From assembly GCF_024053505.1 (NCBI RefSeq), contig NZ_JAMXQS010000009.1, forward strand, positions 124,001 to 188,000: a stretch of DNA of 64,000 bases. Reading direction: 5' to 3'. Position 1 is the stretch's first letter; each line of letters starts with the position of its first letter. The notes below the pieces were generated by a model that worked only from the letters and a program-made list of their open reading frames with translations, did no database searches and had not been told where the DNA came from. Both the position numbers and the translations under genes were made by a program. Below are positions 25,221-33,820 of this stretch, piece by piece. The DNA is from Mesorhizobium liriopis (GTDB taxonomy: Bacteria; Pseudomonadota; Alphaproteobacteria; Rhizobiales; Rhizobiaceae).

Positions 25221-25976
25221 GTGACTGTTGAAGAAAGGTCCGTCCCCAAACCGGAGCCTGGAGCGCGCTTGGCGAAACGATCCGTGAAACGAAAAGGTGC
25301 AGCTTCCAGACGGGGTCCTCGTCTGAAGCCCGTGAGCTCCGCGCCTGCCGCGCAGGACACACCCGTCCTCCAAGCCGAATGGCCGCTCGCCGTTTCGGTG
25401 ACGCTCGGCTCCGCCGTTCGGGCAAAGGGCATCGGCCAGGAATTGCGGGCGCGGCTGCCGGTGCTGGCGCGGCTCGGGCTCAAGGCCGAAGCCGGAAGGC
25501 TGGTGCTTTCACTGGCTCAAAGCGAGGAAAAGCTCTTCGAGGCCGCTTCAGCCATCGTGGAAAGAAATCTTGTCCAGATGGCCGTGCTGCCCGTTCTGCC
25601 ACGCGAGGTGGAGGACATTCTCGCCATCGCGCCGCGCGAGCGGTTGAAATGGACCAAGGATGGACGGCTGCAAAGTGCCGGCACCAGAACCGTGAAGCTG
25701 CGCGGCCGGGCGAAGGCCGTCACGTTCCATGTCTTCGATCCGCGCTTCATCGAGGATGTGCTCGACCGCGACATGCCGGCGCTCTGGCGCGAAGAGGACA
25801 AGGAGACCGCAAGCCAAAACCGCAAGCGGGCCGCCGGCAAGGCAGCGCTCAAGCGCAAGGCGGGCCAGGTTCCCACGGAAGCCGCCTCCGAGCCACTGAG
25901 GCCCGATCAGCCCGCCGAGGCGCGGCCGAGGCTCAAAGGCTGGGATGCGTTCTCCGACGACGGCCTGTTGCGCTGA
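25221..25976 (+). CDS. Hypothetical basic protein
   Basis: A 251-residue soluble protein I do not recognise. The first 45 residues are basic and low in complexity. The middle (about 55-190) looks globular, with a helical part followed by a beta-rich stretch (TVKLRGRAKAVTFHVFDP). The last 50 residues are again Lys/Arg-rich, then acidic. No signal peptide, membrane segment or catalytic motif is visible. The GTG start at 25221 has no clear ribosome binding site and the N-terminus is uncertain. Confidence 0.55.
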   Translation: MTVEERSVPKPEPGARLAKRSVKRKGAASRRGPRLKPVSSAPAAQDTPVLQAEWPLAVSVTLGSAVRAKGIGQELRARLPVLARLGLKAEAGRLVLSLAQSEEKLFEAASAIVERNLVQMAVLPVLPREVEDILAIAPRERLKWTKDGRLQSAGTRTVKLRGRAKAVTFHVFDPRFIEDVLDRDMPALWREEDKETASQNRKRAAGKAALKRKAGQVPTEAASEPLRPDQPAEARPRLKGWDAFSDDGLLR

Positions 25977-25996
25977 AACGCGATCGCCCTGCGCCG

Positions 25997-26287
25997 TCAG
26001 GCTTTCTGGCCGCCAAGGCTTCTCGCAAAAAGCCGCCCGATGGCCAACAGGATTCCGAGCAGGCCGAGGCCCAGAAGCCAGACGACCATCGTCGTGCCAT
26101 GGCCGTAGGTGCCCAAGAAACCTTCGAGCCAGTTGGCGATCAGGGTCGTTTCGCGCGGCAGGTCGGCGAGCCACCAGTTCCAGTCCACGGCTGTGCCGAG
26201 CTGCGCCAGGATCCAGTAGCTGCCCCACACCACCGCCGACCAGATGGCGGCGGCCACGAGAACCAGTCCCGTGAGGAGGCGGCTCAT
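25997..26287 (-). CDS. Small two-helix membrane protein
   Basis: A 96-residue protein with two hydrophobic helices (about residues 4-28 and 65-88) joined by a Trp-rich loop. No known motif is seen. Its ATG overlaps the stop of the upstream DUF4112 gene, so the two are translated together and probably function together at the membrane. It ends convergent to the hypothetical gene at 25221. Confidence 0.65.
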   Translation of the reverse strand: MSRLLTGLVLVAAAIWSAVVWGSYWILAQLGTAVDWNWWLADLPRETTLIANWLEGFLGTYGHGTTMVVWLLGLGLLGILLAIGRLFARSLGGQKA

Positions 26288-26823
26288 CGCACCGGCTCCG
26301 CCTCGATGACCGGACCATTGTTCCAGTCGCGCCCCTTGTTCGGGTCACGCCTGTTCGAGGCGTGTGTGGGCGCTCCCGGGTTTTCGGCCAGATGCTCGCG
26401 CAAGAGCGCCATGTTGCGCAGGTTGGCGCGGAAGAACACGTCGCCGATCCAGCCCGCCACGGGAACGAGGCCGATGGCGAGATCGACGCCGACATTGGCG
26501 AGCATGCGCAGGAGAACGGATTTCGGCACGCCGAGGCGTCGCGCTTCCCAGACGAGCCAGGCGGACATGCCCTGCGACACCAGCGGGCCCGCGCCCGGCA
26601 CGAGGTTCAGAAAGGCGTCCGCACCGATCCGGGTGCCGATCACAGGCACGCGAAAGGCGGCATCCATCAGGCGCGACAGCTTGTCGAGGCGCGCAAGCGT
26701 CGCCGCACGGTCGGGCGGCTGGCGGAAAAAAGATTCCGACTGAGTGGGGTTCACGGTTTTCACTGAAAACCAAGGCTCCTCTTCATGCCGGACCACGCGC
26801 CCGGCTCCAAAGGGGTCCGACAT
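26284..26823 (-). CDS. DUF4112 family protein
   Basis: A 179-residue protein. Residues from about 45 to 140 match DUF4112: LMDAAFRVPVIGTRIGADAFLNLVPGAG in outline, then hydrophobic segments and FRANLRNMALL. The role is unknown; the family is membrane-associated with one or two hydrophobic segments. I chose ATG 26823; an in-frame TTG upstream has no support. It pairs with the two-helix protein downstream. Confidence 0.8.
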   Translation of the reverse strand: MSDPFGAGRVVRHEEEPWFSVKTVNPTQSESFFRQPPDRAATLARLDKLSRLMDAAFRVPVIGTRIGADAFLNLVPGAGPLVSQGMSAWLVWEARRLGVPKSVLLRMLANVGVDLAIGLVPVAGWIGDVFFRANLRNMALLREHLAENPGAPTHASNRRDPNKGRDWNNGPVIEAEPVR

Positions 26824-26911
26824 CGCCGCGTGCTCAACCACGCCGCCAGAGGGGCCCGGACCCAACAAGCCTTATGTGGTGATCCCGAAATCGGTGTGCA
26901 AGCGCCAACCG

Positions 26912-26958
26912 CACGCTATGATGGGCCCACGCTATGATGGACTACCCGCTATGATAGG
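26912..26958 (+). repeat. Triplicated GCTATGATGG-like direct repeat
   Basis: CACGCTATGATGG occurs at 26912-26924 and 26928-26940, and a third copy CCCGCTATGATAGG at 26945-26958. Spacing is 16-18 bp. It ends 37 bp before the ATG of the FAH-family gene. Each copy contains TATGAT, one base off a -10 box. It may be a promoter with repeated -10-like elements, or an array of regulator sites. Confidence 0.6.
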
Positions 26959-26994
26959 TGCTCCGTTGCGGGAATGGGCAGGAGAGGAATCGCG

Positions 26995-28137
26995 ATGACG
27001 GCGGACTGGTTTGCGACAGGCTGTTTCGTGGGCCGGGTCTGGCGCGACGCGGTGGACGGGCCTTCGCTGGTCACGGTTCGCGAGGGGGCGGTGATCGACA
27101 TCACCTCGCGCGAGGTGCCGACGGTGCGCGACCTGCTCGAACTGGACGATCCGGTGGCCTATGCGCACAGCACCCAGGGCAGCGCCATCGCGGACGCGGC
27201 AGCACTTCTGGCGACGGGCCGCACCGATGGCGTGAGGCTGCTGGCACCCATCGATCTTCAGGCCGTCAAGGCCTGCGGCGTCACCTTCGTGCGCTCCATG
27301 CTCGAGCGCGTGATCGAGGAGCGGGCAGCGGGCGATCCGGCCGCTGCGAGTGCGATCAGGGAGAGCCTCTCGGCCATCATCGGCGGAAACCTGTCGGGCG
27401 TGGTGCCGGGCTCGGCCCAGGCGCGCGAAGTGAAGGCACTGCTGATCAAAGAGAAGCTCTGGTCGCAATATCTCGAAGTGGGCATCGGGCCTGACGCGGA
27501 AGTGTTCACCAAGGCGCAGGTCCTGTCGGCGGTCGGCCATGGAGCCGAGATCGGCATCCACCCGGCATCACACTGGAACAACCCCGAGCCCGAGATCGTG
27601 CTCGTCGTGGACGCAGAGGGCCGGACGCGGGGTGCCACGCTCGGCAATGACGTAAACCTGCGCGATGTCGAGGGCCGCTCGGCACTTCTTCTCGGCAAGG
27701 CCAAGGACAACAACGCGTCCTGCGCGGTCGGCCCGTTGATCCGGCTTTTCGACGAGGCTTACGGGATCGAGGACGTGCGCCAGGCCGAACTCGTGCTCGA
27801 AGTGGAGGGCACGGATGGTTTCACGCTCGAAGGCCGGAGCTCCATGCGTGAGATCAGCCGCGATCCGCTCGATCTGGTGGCCCAGGCCATCGGGCCCAAT
27901 CACCAGTATCCGGATGGCTTGGCGCTTTTTCTCGGCACGATGTTCGCGCCGGTGCAGGATCGGGGGGAAAAGGGCCAAGGCTTCACGCATCGCATCGGCG
28001 ATGTGGTTGCGATTTCCAGCGAGGGCTTGGGGCTCTTGCGCAATACCGTGCGTCCGTCCGACGAATGCGCGCCGTGGCGTTTCGGCGTTTCGCATCTGAT
28101 GCGCAATCTCGCCCGGCGCGGACTGCTGACGGCTTGA
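26995..28137 (+). CDS. Fumarylacetoacetate hydrolase (FAH) family protein
   Basis: A 380-residue member of the FAH superfamily. The metal-binding ExE...D arrangement appears in GHGAEIGIHPASHWNNPEPE followed by IVLVVD, and the GxLGNDVNLRD-like and CAVGP blocks are present. The N-terminal 100 residues are an extra domain, as in the AraD1-like FAH subgroup found in sugar-acid degradation. The ATG at 26995 follows GGAGAGG. A hydrolase or dehydratase on a keto-deoxy sugar acid is plausible. It stands alone, convergent with the histidine kinase gene. Confidence 0.83.
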   Translation: MTADWFATGCFVGRVWRDAVDGPSLVTVREGAVIDITSREVPTVRDLLELDDPVAYAHSTQGSAIADAAALLATGRTDGVRLLAPIDLQAVKACGVTFVRSMLERVIEERAAGDPAAASAIRESLSAIIGGNLSGVVPGSAQAREVKALLIKEKLWSQYLEVGIGPDAEVFTKAQVLSAVGHGAEIGIHPASHWNNPEPEIVLVVDAEGRTRGATLGNDVNLRDVEGRSALLLGKAKDNNASCAVGPLIRLFDEAYGIEDVRQAELVLEVEGTDGFTLEGRSSMREISRDPLDLVAQAIGPNHQYPDGLALFLGTMFAPVQDRGEKGQGFTHRIGDVVAISSEGLGLLRNTVRPSDECAPWRFGVSHLMRNLARRGLLTA

Positions 28138-28147
28138 AGCGATCCTT

Positions 28148-29470
28148 TCAGCCTTGCGCTGAAGGCAAGCGGACCTCGGCGCATGCGCCTTTCAAATCCG
28201 CCGATGCGCCGAGCCTGACCGAGCCACCATAGAGTTCGGCGAGCTCGGTGGCGATGGGCAGGCCGAAGCCGTAGCCGGGCACCGTCTCGTCCAGGCGCTT
28301 GCCGGGCTTGAGCACGTCCTCGACCGCCTCGGCGCTGATGCCCGGCCCGTCGTCCTCGATGCGAATGCAAATTTTGCGTTGCTCCCGGCTGGCACTGATG
28401 CGAACGGTTCCCCGCGCCCATTTGAAGGCGTTGTCGAGGAGGTTGCCGAAGATCTCGTCGAAGTCCTGCGCCTCGCAGGCGACAACTGTTTCGGCGGGGA
28501 GATCGATCTCGACCGCGACCGGCTTCGGCGCATGGACCGCGCGCATGACGTCCGCCAGATCGCCGAGCCGCGCGCTGGCCTCCGTTCGGGCCCGCGAGGT
28601 TTCCCCGAGTGCCGCGGCGCGGGCGCGGGTCAGATGGTGGCGGATCAGCCTGTCCATGCGCTCGACGAGATCGCTGGTCTGCGGATCCTGAGTGGCGGAG
28701 GGGGCGGCTGCAAGTGTCGCCAGCGGTGTCTTCAGCCCATGCGCGAGGTTCGCGGCATGGCGACGCGCGCGGGCGAGGCCCTCGGCATTCTCGCTCAAAA
28801 GCTTGTTCAACTCGGTGGCCAGCGGCATGACCTCGCTGGGCTGGTTCTCGCTCACTGACTGCCGCTTGCCCGCGCGGATGGCATGCAACTCCTCCTGCAA
28901 CGCTCTCAAAGGTCGAAGGCCAAGCCGGACCTGGATGAGAGCCGCAAGCAAGAGGGCGGTGCCGAGCGCCAGCAGGGCCAGAACCAGCGGCTGCATGGCC
29001 TCCGCCAAAGGGCGGCCGATTGCCGGATCATAGGGCGCGCCGGCCGCGATCAGCGATCCGCTCCCATTTTTGCGCAGGACGCGCCAATGGATGAGCCGCC
29101 CGTCATCCTCCTTGAGATCGAAGGGACGAATTTCGCCTGGGTCGGCTTCGCGTCCCCTTCCGCTGAAATCGGGTTGTGAGCCGAGAAACGCGGATGTCGT
29201 GATCCGGTTATCCCGGGAAACCACCCAGACCCATTTTTCGCGGCGGTCGAAGGGCGGGCGGTCGCGCGCTTCCTCCAGGGAAGCGTCGCCGTCGGCAAGG
29301 CTTGCGTCGAGGAGCGCGATCTGCGCGTCGAGCCGGCCATCCACCTGCCGCACCACGAAACGTTCGAGCACGCTGCTGATCAAGACGCCAGCTACCACCA
29401 GCGCAACGGCGATTGCCGCGCCTGCCGCTAGAAGCAGCCGTCCGGCCAAAGAACGCGGCACGAGCCTCAT
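28148..29470 (-). CDS. Sensor histidine kinase (PhoQ-like)
   Basis: A 440-residue membrane kinase: helix 1 (about 10-33), a periplasmic sensor of some 125 residues, helix 2 (about 160-182), HAMP, dimerisation domain with H244 in ANLAHGLKTPL, and an ATPase domain with N (DNAFKWARG), G1 (DDGPGIS) and G2 (GYGFGLPI) boxes. The HGLKTP form is typical of PhoQ-like kinases. It overlaps the response regulator gene by 4 nt. The signal is unknown; context suggests an envelope or cation signal. Confidence 0.92.
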   Translation of the reverse strand: MRLVPRSLAGRLLLAAGAAIAVALVVAGVLISSVLERFVVRQVDGRLDAQIALLDASLADGDASLEEARDRPPFDRREKWVWVVSRDNRITTSAFLGSQPDFSGRGREADPGEIRPFDLKEDDGRLIHWRVLRKNGSGSLIAAGAPYDPAIGRPLAEAMQPLVLALLALGTALLLAALIQVRLGLRPLRALQEELHAIRAGKRQSVSENQPSEVMPLATELNKLLSENAEGLARARRHAANLAHGLKTPLATLAAAPSATQDPQTSDLVERMDRLIRHHLTRARAAALGETSRARTEASARLGDLADVMRAVHAPKPVAVEIDLPAETVVACEAQDFDEIFGNLLDNAFKWARGTVRISASREQRKICIRIEDDGPGISAEAVEDVLKPGKRLDETVPGYGFGLPIATELAELYGGSVRLGASADLKGACAEVRLPSAQG

Positions 29471-30135
29471 TCGCCGCTGACCGCCGTCAACCGGTAGCCA
29501 TGGCCGCGCACCGTCTCGATCGCCTCGCGGCCGAGCTTGCGGCGCAAACGGCCGACGATCACTTCGAGCGAGTTGGAATCGGTTTCGACGTCACCCTCGT
29601 AGACGCGCTCGGTCAGCTCGCTGCGCGACACCACCACATCCTTGCGCAAGGCCAGCGTGGACAGGACGCGCCATTCGAGCGCGGTAAGGCGCAAGGGCAG
29701 GCCGTTCAGCTCGAAGGAACCGAGCTGAGCATCGAAGACGAGCGCGCCGCAGGCGATGCGGGTGGCGGCATGGCCTGCCGCGCGGCGCGCCAGCGCGCGT
29801 AGACGCATCACCAGTTCCTCGACGCGAAAAGGCTTGGTGAGATAGTCGTCGGCGCCGGCTTTGAAGCCCTCGACCTTTTCCGACCAGCCGTCGCGAGCGG
29901 TCAGAATCAAGACGGGCAGGGCGCGGCCCGCCTGCCGCCACGCGCGCAGCACGGTTTTGCCATCGACTTTGGGCAGGCCGAGATCGAGCACGGCCGCATC
30001 ATAGATGCCGGTGTCGCCCAGATGCTGGCCGTCCTCGCCGTTTTTCGCCCAATCGACCGCGAAGTCCTCGGCGCGCAACGCATCCGCGATGCGGTTCCCG
30101 AGCGCGGGGTCGTCTTCGACCAGCAGAACCTTCAC
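29467..30135 (-). CDS. OmpR/PhoP-family response regulator
   Basis: A 222-residue regulator with a receiver domain (acidic EDD at 7-9, phospho-Asp around D51 in AVLDLGLP, Lys in TKPF) and an OmpR winged helix C-terminal domain ending RGHGYRL. The GTG at 30135 is preceded by AGGAG. Longer upstream frames run antisense through the divergent gene and are not real. It probably controls the divergent envelope genes at 30271 and 30825 as well as its own operon. Confidence 0.92.
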   Translation of the reverse strand: MKVLLVEDDPALGNRIADALRAEDFAVDWAKNGEDGQHLGDTGIYDAAVLDLGLPKVDGKTVLRAWRQAGRALPVLILTARDGWSEKVEGFKAGADDYLTKPFRVEELVMRLRALARRAAGHAATRIACGALVFDAQLGSFELNGLPLRLTALEWRVLSTLALRKDVVVSRSELTERVYEGDVETDSNSLEVIVGRLRRKLGREAIETVRGHGYRLTAVSGE

Positions 30136-30270
30136 GCTCTTCGCTCTCCTGTTTCGGATCCGGCGGCGACCTATGCCCCGGCGCTGAACCGAACCTGAAC
30201 GGAGCGATTCAGGCTCGGTTGCCGGGCTCGGTGCATGATCAGCGCATTCTCGCAACAAGGAGATATGCGA

Positions 30271-30780
30271 ATGACCACGGAAAACGAGACGACCCAAACC
30301 AGAACGGAAATGCCCGCCACGCCTTCGCGGCGCGGTGGCCGCGCCAAGGCGGCATTCGCGGGCCTCGGCCTTCTCGCCCTGGGCCTCGCCGGCGGCGCGG
30401 GCGCCACGGCGGCACTTTCGCCGAGCGACAATACGGTTCTGATGAAGCCGGTCGCGGTGAACGCGCTCGAAGACGGCACCCAGACCGCTGTCAAAGGCAC
30501 GGTCGGCGACGTCTTCGGCAACAAGTTCGTTCTGGCCGATGGAACCGGCCGCGCCCTGATCGACAGCGGCTGGCGCGGCGAGGGCGGCGATCTCGTCAAG
30601 CCGGGCGAGACCGTCACCGTTCAGGGCCGGTTCGACCGCGGCTCGCTTCACGGCGAAGTTCTGGTGCGCGCCGATGGGGCGGCACAGAGCCTGAAGCCGC
30701 CGAAGCCCGGTCCGCGCGGCTGGGCGGAACGCCTCGGCGACGGCCATCTTCGGGTGGCCGAAGGGCCGGAGCTTCCCTGA
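30271..30780 (+). CDS. Membrane-anchored OB-fold (BOF-like) protein
   Basis: A 169-residue protein: cytoplasmic tail, one hydrophobic helix (about 27-49), then a beta-rich domain (about 68-135) with GTVGDVFGNKFVLADGTGRA and TVTVQGRF, resembling the bacterial OB fold of YgiW/YdeI periplasmic stress proteins. ATG 30271 has the best spacing to AAGGAG. Facing the two-component genes across 135 bp, it is a likely target of that regulator. No enzymatic motif is seen; assignment to the BOF family is by pattern only. Confidence 0.6.
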   Translation: MTTENETTQTRTEMPATPSRRGGRAKAAFAGLGLLALGLAGGAGATAALSPSDNTVLMKPVAVNALEDGTQTAVKGTVGDVFGNKFVLADGTGRALIDSGWRGEGGDLVKPGETVTVQGRFDRGSLHGEVLVRADGAAQSLKPPKPGPRGWAERLGDGHLRVAEGPELP

Positions 30781-30824
30781 ACGGGTCAGTGTCAATCACC
30801 TCGTCAACAATGGAGCATTGCAAG

Positions 30825-31319
30825 ATGAAAAAACTGATCATAGGGGCCCTGGGCCTGAGCCTTCTGGCTTCGTCCGCAGCCTTCGCGCAGGAAGCTGCAA
30901 CCCCGCCCCCGCCCCCTCCCGGTGCGACCGAAGCTCCCCCGCTGCCCGAGGCCCCCGCCCCGGAAGCGCGTGGCCCCGGAGCGCGTCCGGGCGACGAGGC
31001 CGGCCCGCGCGGCGACGAGCGCCGTGGGCCGCCCGAGCGTGGCCCCAAGGATGAAGCCCGCAGGGGGCCGAAAGGGCCAGACGGCCCGCCGCCTCCGCCG
31101 CCTTCCAAGGCGGCCGAGTTCCGCTTCAAGCGCGGGCCGCTCGAAGTGACGGTGCGCTGCTCGGAATTCGAACCGATCAAGCCTTGCGCGGACGCGGCCA
31201 ACCAGCTGATGGACAAGTTCGCCACGCTGCCCGCACCGGGGCCGATGCCCGGTCGTGGCGACACGCCACCGCCGCCCCTGCCAGGAGCTGAAGCGCCCGC
31301 ACCGGCGCCGGCTCAGTAA
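30825..31319 (+). CDS. Exported proline-rich protein of unknown function
   Basis: A 164-residue protein with a clear signal peptide (cleavage AFA-QE, about residue 22). Residues 25-95 are Pro/Gly/Arg/Asp/Glu-rich and low in complexity. A short conserved-looking part (about 98-135, FRFKRGPLEVTVRC ... PCADAANQL) has two Cys that could pair. The tail is again Pro-rich. A GGAG site lies 9 nt before the ATG. It follows the OB-fold gene by 44 nt and is probably co-transcribed. Confidence 0.65.
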   Translation: MKKLIIGALGLSLLASSAAFAQEAATPPPPPPGATEAPPLPEAPAPEARGPGARPGDEAGPRGDERRGPPERGPKDEARRGPKGPDGPPPPPPSKAAEFRFKRGPLEVTVRCSEFEPIKPCADAANQLMDKFATLPAPGPMPGRGDTPPPPLPGAEAPAPAPAQ

Positions 31320-31334
31320 ACTTCGAAAATCGGG

Positions 31335-31360
31335 AAGGGCCGGCCATCGCGCCGGCCTTT
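31335..31360 (+). terminator. Intrinsic terminator after the proline-rich gene
   Basis: GGCCGGC (31338-31344), a 6-nt loop and GCCGGCC (31351-31357) followed by TTT, with flanking A-T pairs extending the stem. It lies 18 bp after the stop codon. Confidence 0.65.
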
Positions 31361-31399
31361 CATCACCCTGCTCTTTCACCCTGCAAGATTTTGCCGGGA

Positions 31400-31441
31400 C
31401 AAAAAACAAACGCCGCCGGATGGTCGTATCCGGCGGCGTTT
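31400..31441 (-). terminator. Strong intrinsic terminator of the alcohol dehydrogenase gene
   Basis: AAACGCCGCCGGAT and ATCCGGCGGCGTTT form a perfect 14-bp stem with a 6-nt loop. On the minus strand the stem is followed by GTTTTTTG, so it terminates the dehydrogenase transcript coming from 31464. Confidence 0.9.
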
Positions 31442-31463
31442 CGCGCAAAGGGATCGGCTCCCG

Positions 31464-32636
31464 TCAGGCGAGATTGAACACGACCTTGGTGCAACCGTCG
31501 GTCTTTTCCTTGAAGGCCTTGTAGAGATCCGGGCCTTCCCTAAGATCGGTGCTCTTATGGCTGACCAGCGAGGTCATATCGACCTTGCCTTCCTGGATCA
31601 GCTTGGTGAGCGGCTCGAGATAGCGTTTCACGTGGGTCTGGCCGGAACGCATGGTCAGGCCCTTTTGGACGATCGAGCCCATGTCGACCGCCACCGGCCC
31701 GCCATAGACACCCGGCACCGACACGACACCGCCCGGACGCACTGCGCGGATGGCCGAGGCCAGCACATATTCGCGCTGAAGCGGAACGACCTTCTCCTTG
31801 ATGGCCGAAATGATGCCGCCCTGGCCGTGCGCCGCATCGGCCTCCATGCCGACCGCGTCGATCACCGCATCGGCACCCTCGCCATGGGTGATCTCCTTGA
31901 TGCGCTCGAACACGTCTTCGGTCTTGAAGTCGATGATGTGGGTGGCACCCGCCTTGCGCGCGAGAGCAATACGCTCGGGCACGGTTTCGATCGCGATGAT
32001 GCGCTCGGCACCCAGGATCTTCGCCGACTGGATCGCGAAATAGCCGACCGGTCCCGCGCCCCAGACCGCGACCGTCTCGCCACCCTTGATCTCGCACTGC
32101 TCGGCACCCTGATAGCCGGTCGGGAAGATGTCGGTGAGGAACAGCACATCGTCGTCCGTCATGCCCTCGGGCACCACCATCGGCGCAACATCGGCCATGG
32201 GCACGCGCACATATTCGGCCTGCCCGCCCCAATAGCCGCCGGTCAGGTGCGAATAGCCGAACAGGCCGGCGGTGGGATAACCGAACTGCTTGACCGCCAT
32301 CTCGCCATTGCGGTTCGAGCGCTGGCAGACCGAGTAGAGGCCCATCTTGCACATGCGGCACTCGCCGCAATTGATGTTGAAGGGCACGACGATGCGGTCG
32401 CCGATCTTGAGCTTGTGATCGGGCGAGCCCACTTCGACCACCTCGCCCATGAATTCATGGCCGAGCACATCGCCGCTCTTCATGGTGGGCATCAGCCCAT
32501 CCATCAGATGCAGGTCCGAGCCGCAGATGGCGCAGCTCGTCACCTTGATGATGACGTCGCGCGCGTCTTCAATCGTGGGGTCATCCACCGTGTCGCAGCG
32601 GATGTCGTTGGTGCCGTGCCAGCACAGAGCTTTCAT
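31464..32636 (-). CDS. Zinc-dependent alcohol/formaldehyde-dehydrogenase-like MDR protein
   Basis: A 390-residue medium-chain dehydrogenase. Catalytic zinc ligands are C38 (CAICGSDLH) and the His/Glu of GHEFMG; the structural-zinc lobe has the four Cys of CGECRMCKMGLYSVC. The Rossmann motif is VWGAGPVG. The insertion pattern (GMEADAAHGQGG) resembles the FdhA-like subgroup used for formaldehyde or general alcohol oxidation. It is 42 nt downstream of the SDR gene and ends at a strong terminator. The real substrate is uncertain. Confidence 0.85.
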   Translation of the reverse strand: MKALCWHGTNDIRCDTVDDPTIEDARDVIIKVTSCAICGSDLHLMDGLMPTMKSGDVLGHEFMGEVVEVGSPDHKLKIGDRIVVPFNINCGECRMCKMGLYSVCQRSNRNGEMAVKQFGYPTAGLFGYSHLTGGYWGGQAEYVRVPMADVAPMVVPEGMTDDDVLFLTDIFPTGYQGAEQCEIKGGETVAVWGAGPVGYFAIQSAKILGAERIIAIETVPERIALARKAGATHIIDFKTEDVFERIKEITHGEGADAVIDAVGMEADAAHGQGGIISAIKEKVVPLQREYVLASAIRAVRPGGVVSVPGVYGGPVAVDMGSIVQKGLTMRSGQTHVKRYLEPLTKLIQEGKVDMTSLVSHKSTDLREGPDLYKAFKEKTDGCTKVVFNLA

Positions 32637-32678
32637 GGGTCTTCTCCTCGTTTTTTGTTTTTGCGGTGAAGAGCGGCG

Positions 32679-33572
32679 TCAGGCGACGCCCGCGCCGCCC
32701 GTGACGCCGAACACCTCGCCCGAGATGTACGAGCCCTCCTGGCTGGCGAGCAGCACATAGACCGGGGCGATTTCGACCGGTTGGCCAGGGCGGCCGAAGG
32801 CGCTCTGCTTGCCGAACTCCATCACCTTCTCTTCCGGCTGGCCGCCCGACGATTGCAGCGCCGTCCAGAACGGGCCCGGTGCCACGACATTGGCGCGGAT
32901 GCCCTTTTCGATCAGCTGCTTGGCGAGCGCCTTGGTGTAGGCGACGATGCCAGCCTTGGTGGTGGCGTAGTCAAGCAGGATGGCGGAAGGGTCGTAGGCC
33001 TGGATCGAGGCCGTGGTGATCACGCTCGCACCCGCCGGCAGATGCGGCACGGCCGCCTGGGCGATCCAGTGCATGGCATAAAGGTTGGTCTTCATGGTCT
33101 TGTCGAAGTCTTCCGACGTGACCTTCGAGATATCCTCGCGGTTCTGCTGGCGGCCTGCATTGATGACGAGGATGTCGAGACCGCCCAACTGCGCGACGGC
33201 CTGTTCCACCAGTGTCTTGCACCAGCTCTCGCTGGTGATGTCGCCGGGCAGGTCGACGGCCTTGCGCCCCTCCGCCTCGATCAGCTTGAGCACTTCCGCC
33301 GCATCCTGCTTCTCGGCTTCGAGATAGGAGATCGCGACATCCGCGCCCTCGCGGGCAAAGGCGATGGCCGCGGCGCGGCCGATGCCGCTGTCGCCGCCGG
33401 TGATCAGCGCCTTGCGGCCGGTGAGCTTGCCCGAGCCCTTGTAGCTCGTTTCACCATGGTCGGGTTCGGGGTCCATCTTCGCCGCGATGCCTGGCACCGG
33501 CTGCGGCTGGCGGGGGAAGGGTGGTTGCGGATACTGTTTGCGCGGGTCCTGCATGGACAGCCGATCGGCCAT
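32679..33572 (-). CDS. SDR oxidoreductase, YghA/general-stress type
   Basis: A 297-residue SDR with the long N-terminal extension (PxPPxP-like, then [17 protein letters not shown]) typical of YghA/YhdF/Gsp39 proteins. Cofactor motif GGDSGIGRA is near residue 60; the catalytic pair is in YATTK. These proteins are often stress-induced aldehyde or sugar reductases. ATG 33572 has a GGAG site. It forms a unit with the downstream zinc dehydrogenase. Confidence 0.88.
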   Translation of the reverse strand: MADRLSMQDPRKQYPQPPFPRQPQPVPGIAAKMDPEPDHGETSYKGSGKLTGRKALITGGDSGIGRAAAIAFAREGADVAISYLEAEKQDAAEVLKLIEAEGRKAVDLPGDITSESWCKTLVEQAVAQLGGLDILVINAGRQQNREDISKVTSEDFDKTMKTNLYAMHWIAQAAVPHLPAGASVITTASIQAYDPSAILLDYATTKAGIVAYTKALAKQLIEKGIRANVVAPGPFWTALQSSGGQPEEKVMEFGKQSAFGRPGQPVEIAPVYVLLASQEGSYISGEVFGVTGGAGVA

Positions 33573-33627
33573 GAATGTCTCCGTGACTATGCTTTTTGTT
33601 GCAAAATTCGTTGCGGGGTGGGCGCTC

Positions 33628-33652
33628 AACTGTGGCTTCGCCTGTGAGTTCC
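33628..33652 (-). promoter_or_regulatory. Possible general-stress (EcfG-type) promoter
   Basis: On the minus strand GGAAC (33652-33648), 16 nt, then AGTT (33631-33628), about 56 bp before the SDR start. The alphaproteobacterial EcfG consensus is GGAAC-N16/17-CGTT, so there is one mismatch. The stress-type SDR downstream makes it worth noting. Confidence 0.3.
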
Positions 33653-33733
33653 ACGCTCTTTCGCTCAAGGCCGCATGGGCAGGTGAGCCGGCGGGCAACG
33701 GGTTTGCAGGCTGTTCCGCCGGTGGCCGCCCAA

Positions 33734-33766
33734 ACGAAAAGAGCCGGCAATCGCTGCCGGCTCTTT
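33734..33766 (-). terminator. Intrinsic terminator of dctA
   Basis: AAAGAGCCGGCA and TGCCGGCTCTTT form a 12-bp stem with a 5-nt loop. On the minus strand it is followed by TCGTTT. It lies 55 bp after the dctA stop. Confidence 0.8.
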
Positions 33767-33820
33767 CGACGTTTCTTGTTTCAGTGATCGGTCGAAGGGG
33801 AGCCTTCGATGACCACATGC

